11,954 nucleotides of DNA, from positions 1 through 11,954 of the forward strand of contig DATGHS010000126.1 in assembly GCA_035307785.1 (NCBI GenBank), given 5' to 3'. A model generated the notes under the pieces. The model worked only from the letters and a program-made list of their open reading frames with translations, searched no databases and was not told the origin of the DNA. A program made the translations under genes and the position numbers. This DNA is from DATGHS01 sp035307785 (GTDB taxonomy: Bacteria; Planctomycetota; Planctomycetia; Gemmatales; Gemmataceae). Below, in pieces: positions 1 through 7,268 of this stretch (position 1 is the first letter of the stretch; each line of letters starts with the position of its first letter).

Positions 1-1
1 T

Positions 2-2926
2 ACATCGGTGGCGCTAAGCGCGGACGGGACGCGCCTCGCTTCGAGCCTGACCCGGGATGGCGTGCGCATATGGGACGCGCTTTCCCAGGAGCGCTTTGCG
101 CTGCGGGGACATACGGATCTGATCCGTTGCGTAACCTGGCATGGTGACCGCCTGGCGTCGGCCGGCAACGGCGAAGTGAAGTTGTGGGACGCCAGCACGG
201 GCAAGCCCGTGCGCTTGCCGTCTATGAAAATTGGCACTCGGATTGATGGAGTGGCGTTCAGTCCGGACGGTTCCCGCATCGCCGCGGGCGGCAGTGTTTA
301 TGACAAGGAAAAGAAACACTGGTTTGGCCAGGTAAAGATCTGGGAGGTCGCCACCGGGAAACTCGTGTTAGAGTTTTCGGGCCATATGGACAAGATCCGC
401 TGGATAGCTTACAGCCCCGATGGCCAATTCCTCTCCACTTCAAGCAACGACAAAACCGCGAAGATTTGGGATGCGACTACTGGTGAACTGCGGCATTCGC
501 TGGACGGGCATACCGCCTATCTGAATGACCTGGCTTACAGCCCCGATGGCAGGCGGTTAGCCACGAGCAGCGGCGACAAGACTGTCAAGATCTGGGATAC
601 GGCTTCGGGCGAACTGATCGCTACCTTGCAAGCGAACGACTCGGTGGCCGACGTCAAGTACAGTGCCGACGGCAACTGGATTGCATCGACGGACCGTGAA
701 TTATCACCGCAATCGGGCGCCAGCCTCGTTGGTTTCTCCAGCGCGCTGGGCGGAGAGGGAGTTTACCTAATGTCGGTTGCACTGCTGGCCAACCGAGCCG
801 ACGGGGCCCATGTCGCCGTGGTGTGGAACGCGCATACATTCGAAAAAGTGCGCACGTTTCGCGGGCACATCGGCCAACTTCAGGACCTGGCATTCCAACC
901 GAACGGCACTCAGTTGGCCGCGGCAAGCGATGATGGCATCATCATGGGTTGGGATATTCCGACCGGCCGGCAGGTGTTGTTATTACACGGTCACATTGGC
1001 TCCATTAATGACGTGGTTTACAGCCCCGACGGCCAATTCCTTGCGACCGGCGGTGACGATACGGTGGTTAGAGTTTGGGAAAGCAAACCGAACCCCGAGG
1101 CCATCTTCGCCTGGCACTGGCAAATGGCAGGGGACTTCAAATTCGCGAAGGAATGGGGCCGCGCGCTGGCGCACACCAATCAGCTCTTCGAAATTGAACC
1201 CGAGAACGGCCTGCTCTATTACTCGCGCGGTAACATCGCCTTCGCCGAAGCGCTAGCGGAAACACCGTTGTCAGACCAGGCCAATGCGAAGTTCCAAATG
1301 GCGATCGCCGATTATAACCGAGCCATTGCCATATGGCCGCGCAGCGCCATGCCTTACCTGTTGCGCGGAGAAAGCAACCGCCAGCAGGGACCGACCCATT
1401 ATGCCGAGGCCGAAAAGGACTTTGCGAAAGCGATTGAATTGGATCCCCTCAATGAAGCAGCATACTACCGGCGCGCGTTCATCTCGTATCAGCGCGGCGA
1501 CTGGAAAGCAACCATTGCAGATCTCACCAAATCGATTGAAGCCGATTCTAGCAATGCGCAGCGATACTTTGAGCGCGCGCTCTGCCACAAGAATCTCAAA
1601 GACTGGAACAACGCGATCCAGGACTTCAGCGAGTTTATTAAACGAACGCCAGACAATCCGCGCGGTTATTACGAACGCGGCCGATGCTGGCGCGAGCTCA
1701 AGAAATTCGAAGCGGCCGTGAAAGACTTCTCGGAAGTGATCAAGCGGCGCCCCCGTGACGACGACGCCTATTTCTGGCGGGCGCGCTCGCTCTATGACTT
1801 GGGCGAATGGAAGCTGGCAATCGCCGATTTCACCAAGGACGTGGATCTCGATCCGAAAGACGCGGAAGGTTACTTTCTGCGCGGTCGGTGCCATTTGCGA
1901 CTCAGGGAGTTCGATCGCGCCATCACCGATTTCTCCATCAGCATCAAGTTAAGGCCAGCCTATACGGAAGCTTTTTATTGGCGCGTGCAAGCCCAATGGG
2001 AGAAGGGACAGTCCCGAGAGGAAATCGAAGACGCGCTTAAAGACCTGAAGGTTGATCCGAAAGTACCGGACAGCTACATTTGGCGCGGCCGTTGCCGTTT
2101 GACGATTAAAGATTTCGACGCCGCCATCACCGACTTTACCGAAGCGATCAATGTGCGGCCCCGCGACGATGGGGCCTATTATTGGCGGGCGCGCGCCCAG
2201 TTCGGCAAGGGACAGTGGATGGCAGCGATCGCCGACTACAGCAAAGTATTGGTGATCAACGCCAAGGATCTGGACGCTTTTATCGGCCGTGGGCAATGCT
2301 GGTTGCGGATGGAAGAATTCGAAAAAGCGGTTGTCGATTTCTCCGAAGCAATCCAATTGCAGCCGCGCAACGACATCGCCATCTATTGGCGTGCTTTCAC
2401 GCGCTTCAAACAAGGCAAATGGAAGGAAGCCATCGACGACTACACCAAGGAACTGGAGATCGACCCCAGGCACGCCGAAGGATACTTCGAGCGCGGCGTG
2501 TGCCGCCGCAATCTCAAAGAATGGGACTATGCGTTCGACGACTTCACCCAAGCCATCAGCAAAAGACCAAACTATGCGGAAGCGTTTTTTGAACGCGGTC
2601 GCTGCTCTCTTGAGAAAAAGAATCTCGACAACGCCATCAAAGACTTCAGCGCCGCACTGGTTTTTCGAAAGGATCCGTTATGGCAATATTGGCGCGGCCG
2701 AACGTATTACGAAACTGGCGATTTGGCTCGCGCGCTCAAGGACCTCGACGATTGCATCAAAGACGATTCGAAAAATGCCGAGGCCTACCTTTATCGTGGA
2801 CTGACGCTGTACCGGCAGGGCAAACAAGCTGAGGCCAAGGCCGACTTCGAAAAATGTGTCAAATTGGACCCTACTCTCAAACAACGCGTCGAAGAAGAGA
2901 AGGCAAAGGCAGACAAGAAGAAGTAG
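2..2926 (+). CDS. WD40-TPR repeat protein, 5' end outside the window
   Basis: This is the C-terminal part of a large scaffold-like protein. Residue numbers count from the GTG at 8. That GTG is not the start: the frame is open to the left edge, and the first residues (TSVALSADGTRLA) are the middle of a WD40 blade. Residues 1-357 form about eight WD40 blades, several with SPDG and a closing IWD or LWD. Residues 358-396 are a linker, about 16 TPRs of 34 residues cover 397-955, and a Lys/Glu-rich tail ends at 972. Both repeat types mediate protein-protein contacts; no catalytic motif is visible. In planctomycetes such tails often follow a kinase or sigma domain, so the missing N-terminus could hold one (inference). 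From about residue 483 the TPRs alternate between two sequence types. The gene converges on the sigma-WD40 gene, 61 bp away. The domain call is secure; the cellular role is unknown. Confidence 0.9.
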   Translation, partial: TSVALSADGTRLASSLTRDGVRIWDALSQERFALRGHTDLIRCVTWHGDRLASAGNGEVKLWDASTGKPVRLPSMKIGTRIDGVAFSPDGSRIAAGGSVYDKEKKHWFGQVKIWEVATGKLVLEFSGHMDKIRWIAYSPDGQFLSTSSNDKTAKIWDATTGELRHSLDGHTAYLNDLAYSPDGRRLATSSGDKTVKIWDTASGELIATLQANDSVADVKYSADGNWIASTDRELSPQSGASLVGFSSALGGEGVYLMSVALLANRADGAHVAVVWNAHTFEKVRTFRGHIGQLQDLAFQPNGTQLAAASDDGIIMGWDIPTGRQVLLLHGHIGSINDVVYSPDGQFLATGGDDTVVRVWESKPNPEAIFAWHWQMAGDFKFAKEWGRALAHTNQLFEIEPENGLLYYSRGNIAFAEALAETPLSDQANAKFQMAIADYNRAIAIWPRSAMPYLLRGESNRQQGPTHYAEAEKDFAKAIELDPLNEAAYYRRAFISYQRGDWKATIADLTKSIEADSSNAQRYFERALCHKNLKDWNNAIQDFSEFIKRTPDNPRGYYERGRCWRELKKFEAAVKDFSEVIKRRPRDDDAYFWRARSLYDLGEWKLAIADFTKDVDLDPKDAEGYFLRGRCHLRLREFDRAITDFSISIKLRPAYTEAFYWRVQAQWEKGQSREEIEDALKDLKVDPKVPDSYIWRGRCRLTIKDFDAAITDFTEAINVRPRDDGAYYWRARAQFGKGQWMAAIADYSKVLVINAKDLDAFIGRGQCWLRMEEFEKAVVDFSEAIQLQPRNDIAIYWRAFTRFKQGKWKEAIDDYTKELEIDPRHAEGYFERGVCRRNLKEWDYAFDDFTQAISKRPNYAEAFFERGRCSLEKKNLDNAIKDFSAALVFRKDPLWQYWRGRTYYETGDLARALKDLDDCIKDDSKNAEAYLYRGLTLYRQGKQAEAKADFEKCVKLDPTLKQRVEEEKAKADKKK

Positions 2927-2958
2927 TTTGAACCCGCAGGGCTCGAAGATTCGCCCAG

Positions 2959-2978
2959 CGGCTTATTGCCGGAAGCCG
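2959..2978. terminator. weak hairpin between convergent genes
   Basis: CGGCTT (2959-2964) and AAGCCG (2973-2978) form a 6-bp stem with an 8-base loop in the 61-bp gap between two convergent stop codons. There is no adjacent T-run on either strand; the nearest one (2991-2995) lies inside the last codons of the minus-strand gene. Its position suggests a bidirectional terminator, but the structure is weak and may be chance. Confidence 0.22.
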
Positions 2979-2987
2979 AAACCGCGC

Positions 2988-5900
2988 CTACTTTTTCGCT
3001 TGCCCGCGCCAAATCATAATCCGGTGCAGAATCTCCTTCTGCTGCGGGATCGTGATCAATGACCCGGTCGCGGCAAGCAGCGTTTTCCCATCCGGAGAGT
3101 ACTCCAGCGACGAAATCGGCGCCGTGTCGTGGTCCGCCAACAGCGTATCGTAAGCCTCCAAGGTCCTCGCATCGTAGAGTAGGATGCGCACCTTCGGCGC
3201 TTTTCCCGTAAGCAGGTTCACGGCAACGGCAATTGTGCCACCGTCCGGCGAGTAGGCGACGGCCGTTACGTCCGCGCCGCCATCGCGGGAATCGATAACC
3301 GTTTTTCGGATCGGCTTCAGGGTCTCAGTATCCAGAATCGTGAGTGAAGACGCGTCCTGCTTTTCTCGCGTCAACCCGCCCACGGCGAGCCATTTGCCAT
3401 TGGGAGAGAATGTGAAGCACATAAATCGAGCCAGGGGTGCGTCCCCTCTCGGAAAGCAAGCAATTTGCTTGCCGCTCTTCGTGTCCCAGATGGCGAGGCC
3501 GCACGACCTCTCCTTGTCCTTGAAAGCGTACAATTCGGCGAGCCGTTTGCTGTCGGGCGACCAAGCAGCATCCATGCTCTGAAAGTTAATCGGCTGTCTG
3601 GGATTGTTCAGTCGCCCGGCTCGGTCCGGCTGCTCCTGTCCCTCCAGCTGCACCAGCTCAGTCCCGCTTTTGATATCAATCACGCGGGATTGGACGCCGG
3701 TGAACCAGCCCCCAAGCGTTTTGCCATCCGGGCTAATCTGAGCGCGGAACAGTGGACTATCGCCGCCCGGCACCAGAGGAAACGCCTTTATGGGAAAAGA
3801 CTTAACTGGCGTTGCGGTTTGCACGTCGTATTGAACCACCTCATTGTCCCAGGTGTAGAGATCATTCCCGACGAATCTTGGGAATCCACCTTTCACCCGA
3901 CACAGTTGCTCTGCGGTTTCGGTCGTGAAGATCATCGAATCTTGATCGAATCGCGAAGAGCTAACGCTGGTTGCGACGGCGAATTTCTTGCTGTCGGGAG
4001 AAAAGGTCACATAGCGCAGGTCGAAGTCGGGATGCGAGATTGGCTTGTCGGCTCTCCAGGTCAGCTTGACGGGCGCATTTTCCACAGGTTTCTCTTCCAC
4101 TTTCGGCTCGTCAATCTCCCAAACGTGCAACTTGCCTGTGAGGTCCCCCAGCCGCGTCAACCAGGCCGTATTGATGGCGATGCCCGAAAGTTGCTTGCCC
4201 TCGGGCGAGAATGCCAGCCCGGCGCGGATCGGCCCCGCGTAGTCGTATTCGTCCGTATGAATTGGCTTCATGTTGTTGGCCGGACTGGCCGTTTCCCAAA
4301 CGTAGAATTCGGCGTTCTTGCCAACGACGACTGCCGCGATGTTCTTGCCGTCAGCGGTGATGGCCAGTGCAGCGATGCGATTGCCGAGTTCCAGCCGCTT
4401 GCTCTCTTTCAGCGTCCTCGCATCCCAAACGATGATTCTGCCGCCCGCGTCGCCGGTTACCGCTGTGCTGCCGCCCTTGGACCACGCCGCCGAAACGACA
4501 GGAGCTTCGTGGCCGGCCAGTAGTTGATTTCCGTGGAAGCCCTCGCCGCGGCTTCCCGCAACCCAGGACCAGAGCACATTCTTGCCGGTCTTCGGATCAA
4601 TCGGGCCGGTGATGATCGTGCAGGCGCCATTTGGATCGACGGCGAGCGGAATGGCATTCGCGTCCGTCGGCGTCTTGCTGGGCTGCGTTGTCGTTGCTCG
4701 CATGGTCGAGGGAGGTCCGTCGTCCACCCAAATCTTCACGAAATAGGCGTGATCGTTGCCGAAGATGATCTTGTGGCTAACGACTTCTTGCCCCCGCTGG
4801 ACAGCAATGGATTGATTTGGAAAGACGCCAAGCGCCACTGGGTGGCTGCCGGGCTCGTCTATTGTCTTTATGATTCTTCCGTTTTCGGGATCGAGGAAGC
4901 GGACGCCATCTTTGAAAGTGGCAAGCACCGATTTCCCGTCCGAATCGAAAGCAACCGCGGCGAAATTGGGACCGACGTTGGCCTTCCATTTTTCCTTCTG
5001 CGTTTGCGCGTCATACGCGAAGACGTGGCCATCGGTGCCGCCCGTGACCATGAGCTTGCCGTCCGGCGAAAACGCGACCGAAGCGGGCAGCCAGCCTGGC
5101 GTTTCGAGGATTGCCTTCTCTTTCCACTTCGTCGGCTCTGGTTTGACCGGAGTAGGGTCGGCGACCTTTTTTGGCGTATCCGGTTTCTTCTCCGGCGGAT
5201 CTTTGCGGCCGCCGGCGAGCAAGATGCCGCCGCTCGCCAGGATCATAGCCACGAGTCCCGGGGTCACCCAAATCTTCAGTGCATTCAATTTCATGGATCG
5301 CATAACTGTCTCCGCTAGAGTTCGAACTGCTGCGGATCCCGCTGCCGTTTCGAGACCAAATGCCAGTGACTGAGAAATTGTTTCCGCCAACAGGCGGTTC
5401 GGCACCGTAAGCGCGGCGCCTGCGGCAATGGCTGCAACGCCCAGCGTCACGCCGCGTTTAGTTAGCCGCTGACCTAGTTCCAAGCGTGCCTTGGCTAATC
5501 GCTTGGCCACGGTGCCTTCCGGCCAGCCGAGTTCGCGCGCTGCCTGACTGCGCGGTTTGCCGGCCACATCGCAGGTGAGGATCGCCTGGCGCAACGACTC
5601 CGGCAGTCGGCGGATTTCGTCGTCAATGACGGTCGCCAGGTCGGAATCCGGGGTCGCGGCCGGGATCGCTTCCGGTTTAGCCGCCGCCATTTGCCGTAAC
5701 CTCCGTTTCAGCGCCTGTTGCTGGGCCTTGCGGGCCACCTTCACCGCCACACCGTGCAGCCAGGAACCGACGGCGCCGGCGCTGCGAATCTGCCCCGCCT
5801 TTCGAGCCAGGATGAAAAACGTGGCCTGAAAAGCGTCGTCGGCATCAGCCGCGTTGCCCATGATGCGCTTGCAGGCGCCGTACACCATCGACCCGTGGCG

Positions 5901-6035
5901 ATACACGATCTCGGCAAAGGCCGCACCGTCTCGCTTTGCTTGATACTGCTGCAACAACTCCGCATCCGGGCACGCGTCCAGCGCCGGGTTGCGAACCTGC
6001 AAAGCATCAAACATGCGCACAGACGACATTAGCAT
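2988..6035 (-). CDS. ECF-type sigma factor fused to a membrane-anchored WD40 domain
   Basis: This is a 1015-residue fusion. Residues 24-110 are sigma region 2 (DADDAFQATFFILARKA at 64-80). Residues 133-190 are region 4 with a helix-turn-helix (RSQAARELGWPEGTVAKRL, 162-180). A hydrophobic stretch at 196-211 and a stronger one at 257-276 follow, then a Pro/Lys-rich linker (278-305). Residues 314-1012 hold about 13-14 degenerate WD40 blades (repeated FSPDGK, closing VWD/IWD), enough for two propellers. Similar fusions are known from Gemmata and relatives as a planctomycete ECF type. The inferred role is a membrane-held sigma factor controlled by the WD40 sensor; whether that domain lies outside depends on whether one or both hydrophobic segments span the membrane. 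For the ATG at 6035, GGAG (6037-6040) is one base away. For the third codon, ATG at 6029, it is 7 bases away, so translation probably starts at 6029. No separate anti-sigma gene is adjacent. Confidence 0.9.
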   Translation of the reverse strand: MLMSSVRMFDALQVRNPALDACPDAELLQQYQAKRDGAAFAEIVYRHGSMVYGACKRIMGNAADADDAFQATFFILARKAGQIRSAGAVGSWLHGVAVKVARKAQQQALKRRLRQMAAAKPEAIPAATPDSDLATVIDDEIRRLPESLRQAILTCDVAGKPRSQAARELGWPEGTVAKRLAKARLELGQRLTKRGVTLGVAAIAAGAALTVPNRLLAETISQSLAFGLETAAGSAAVRTLAETVMRSMKLNALKIWVTPGLVAMILASGGILLAGGRKDPPEKKPDTPKKVADPTPVKPEPTKWKEKAILETPGWLPASVAFSPDGKLMVTGGTDGHVFAYDAQTQKEKWKANVGPNFAAVAFDSDGKSVLATFKDGVRFLDPENGRIIKTIDEPGSHPVALGVFPNQSIAVQRGQEVVSHKIIFGNDHAYFVKIWVDDGPPSTMRATTTQPSKTPTDANAIPLAVDPNGACTIITGPIDPKTGKNVLWSWVAGSRGEGFHGNQLLAGHEAPVVSAAWSKGGSTAVTGDAGGRIIVWDARTLKESKRLELGNRIAALAITADGKNIAAVVVGKNAEFYVWETASPANNMKPIHTDEYDYAGPIRAGLAFSPEGKQLSGIAINTAWLTRLGDLTGKLHVWEIDEPKVEEKPVENAPVKLTWRADKPISHPDFDLRYVTFSPDSKKFAVATSVSSSRFDQDSMIFTTETAEQLCRVKGGFPRFVGNDLYTWDNEVVQYDVQTATPVKSFPIKAFPLVPGGDSPLFRAQISPDGKTLGGWFTGVQSRVIDIKSGTELVQLEGQEQPDRAGRLNNPRQPINFQSMDAAWSPDSKRLAELYAFKDKERSCGLAIWDTKSGKQIACFPRGDAPLARFMCFTFSPNGKWLAVGGLTREKQDASSLTILDTETLKPIRKTVIDSRDGGADVTAVAYSPDGGTIAVAVNLLTGKAPKVRILLYDARTLEAYDTLLADHDTAPISSLEYSPDGKTLLAATGSLITIPQQKEILHRIMIWRGQAKK

Positions 6036-6309
6036 GCTCCGTGAAATTCTTGCCCGGCGGTGTGGGCTTCAATAGTTAGGTGCCCGCAGAGGGCGATTCT
6101 GATCCCGAAAAAAGCTTTCTCGTGCCGACAAAGGCGAGCGGAGCCAGTAATCGCCCCGGGGACTTTTTAGCGCACGCCTTTACCGGGGCCATAACTGGTC
6201 CCGCTCGCCAACTTTTTCTGCCGCCCTAATAAGGTAGAAATTCTTGGGTTATCGCGAGAAATTCCGCCTATCCTGGCATCATACAGTAGACAGGTCCACG
6301 AGAGCCACG
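6036..6309. promoter_or_regulatory. divergent intergenic region with paired AGAAATTC repeats
   Basis: This 274-bp gap separates two divergent sigma factor genes and must carry both their promoters. AGAAATTC occurs twice in direct orientation, at 6236-6243 and 6257-6264, exactly 21 bp apart (two helical turns), 46-74 bp before the ATG at 6310. That geometry suits an operator or repeated promoter elements for the downstream cassette. A 7-bp stem with one G-U pair (6184-6190 with 6197-6203) lies further upstream. No convincing sigma-70 -35/-10 pair was found in either direction, so the actual promoters may be ECF-type, but no consensus could be assigned. Confidence 0.35.
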
Positions 6310-6798
6310 ATGCCGCCGCTTGAACCGACGGTCTTGGGACAGTTATACCGGCAACATGCGCCGGCGCTGCGCCTTTACGCCCGGCAATGGGGCAGCAGTG
6401 CCGAGGATCTGGTCCAAACGGCATTCGTGCGCCTCGCAGAGGAATCACCGCCGCCGGAGCGGGTTGTACCCTGGCTCTTCGCCGTCGTGCGGAATGAAGC
6501 GCTGTCGACGCTTCGGAGCGCGAACCGTCGCCGGAAGCGCGAACTGCAGCGCAGCAATCCCGAATCCTGGTTCGACGCGATGGACAACAGGCTTGATGCA
6601 GTAGAAATTGCTGCCGCTTTGGCCAAGGTGCCGCTGGAATTGCGCGAAGTAGTCGTGGCGCGCATTTGGGGCGGCCTCGCGTTTGCCGAGATTGCCACGC
6701 TGGTCGGGTGCTCGTTGGCCTCGGCCCAGCGCCGCTACGAAGCCGGCCTTGCCTCTTTGCGGGAGAAGTTTCCATGCAAGCAAACTTCCATGAAATGA
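6310..6798 (+). CDS. small ECF-family RNA polymerase sigma factor
   Basis: This is a 162-residue protein of normal ECF length. Residues 9-75 are sigma region 2: AEDLVQTAFVRLAE (31-44) is the core-binding helix, and PWLFAVVRNEALSTLRSANR (54-73) matches the promoter-melting and -10 recognition part. Residues 100-153 are region 4 with a helix-turn-helix (AFAEIATLVGCSLASAQRRY, 124-143) for -35 recognition. It directs RNA polymerase to a small regulon, commonly including its own operon. The ATG at 6310 was chosen because GAGAG (6300-6304) sits 5 bases upstream and region 2 starts right after it; the in-frame TTG at 6244 adds 22 residues unlike a sigma factor. The 3' end overlaps the next gene by 25 bp, as expected for a sigma/regulator pair. 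It is distinct from the sigma domain of the divergent neighbour. Confidence 0.92.
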   Translation: MPPLEPTVLGQLYRQHAPALRLYARQWGSSAEDLVQTAFVRLAEESPPPERVVPWLFAVVRNEALSTLRSANRRRKRELQRSNPESWFDAMDNRLDAVEIAAALAKVPLELREVVVARIWGGLAFAEIATLVGCSLASAQRRYEAGLASLREKFPCKQTSMK

Positions 6799-7235
6799 AC
6801 GAGATCGAGCGCCGGCTGGCTGCGTGCGCTCCGGCCGGTGATGGTCTAAAGGCAGACGCCATGCTGTTTGCTGCCGGCCGCGCTTCGGCTCGGCGCAGCC
6901 CGGCAACATTCCTTTGGCCGGTCGCGTTTACAGCCCTGTCGCTCTTAACGATAACTGTTTACTCGATGTGGATGAATGAACATCAGGAGCGCATTGCGAT
7001 GGCCAGTCAACTTCGGCAAATACTGATGGCAGCTCCGACTTCACCCCTCAAGCCGGGAACGGCACCGGAGGAGTATGACAGAGGATCCGGCGGCCTGCTG
7101 GAAGTCCACCGGGCCCTGGAGCAGAATCGCGACCCCTTGCCGGCCGAGCCCGAAATCTTTTTCGGCACTTCCAGGCCGTCGCCCGAGCCCGAAATTATGC
7201 GTGCCGATTCGCTGAACCACATGTTAGAGCCATAG
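6774..7235 (+). CDS. one-span membrane protein, putative anti-sigma factor
   Basis: This is a 153-residue protein. A short N-terminal cytoplasmic segment (about 1-44, with IERRLAA at 11-17 and DAMLFAAGRASARR at 28-41) precedes one membrane span at 45-67 (FLWPVAFTALSLLTITVYSM). The outer region is Pro/Glu-rich with no recognisable fold. N-terminal segments resembling ADAMLFAAGRASA followed by one span are recalled as common next to ECF sigma genes in planctomycetes. Together with the gene overlap this suggests an anti-sigma factor that holds the upstream sigma at the membrane (inference). It lacks the His-x3-Cys-x2-Cys motif of zinc anti-sigma factors. GGGAGAAG (6761-6768) precedes the ATG at 6774. 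An alternative ATG at 6795 overlaps the sigma stop codon as ATGA but has no good ribosome site; either start implies translational coupling. Confidence 0.72.
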   Translation: MQANFHEMNEIERRLAACAPAGDGLKADAMLFAAGRASARRSPATFLWPVAFTALSLLTITVYSMWMNEHQERIAMASQLRQILMAAPTSPLKPGTAPEEYDRGSGGLLEVHRALEQNRDPLPAEPEIFFGTSRPSPEPEIMRADSLNHMLEP

Positions 7236-7255
7236 AATCGTGTTTCCCGTTTTTT

Positions 7256-7260
7256 GGAGG
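7256..7260 (+). promoter_or_regulatory. strong ribosome binding site for the exported protein gene
   Basis: GGAGG lies 8 bases before the ATG at 7269 and settles the start of the following gene. It rules out the TTG at 7254, which would overlap it. It is a full anti-Shine-Dalgarno match and the strongest such site in the window, which suggests that the exported product is made in larger amounts than the two regulators encoded before it. Confidence 0.75.
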
Positions 7261-7268
7261 TTCAATCG

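Noticed and set aside
1113..1128. TGGCAC inside the WD40-TPR gene as a second sigma-54 site
   Set aside because: The bases at the -12 position are AATG rather than TTGC, and the site lies within coding sequence.
1271..2551. Two minus-strand open frames of about 200 codons inside the TPR region
   Set aside because: They mirror the TPR repeats on the other strand and have repeat-like translations without family features; the plus-strand TPR frame is unambiguous.
1454..2830. Regular repeats of about 102 and 204 bp that might suggest a CRISPR or tandem-repeat array
   Set aside because: The period equals 34 or 68 codons and the units diverge at DNA level while keeping TPR residues, so this is protein repeat coding sequence.
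3465..5318. Long plus-strand open frames (352 and 264 codons) opposite the sigma-WD40 gene
   Set aside because: They are antisense to a well-supported gene with clear WD40 periodicity, show no recognisable domains, and arise from the base bias of the opposite strand.
6184..6217. Hairpin followed by a T-run as an intrinsic terminator in the divergent gap
   Set aside because: The stem has only 7 pairs including a G-U, the T-run starts 9 bases after it, and no gene on the plus strand ends upstream of it.
6244..6309. TTG start extending the small sigma factor by 22 residues
   Set aside because: The added residues do not resemble sigma N-termini, no ribosome site precedes the TTG, and the ATG at 6310 has GAGAG at good spacing.
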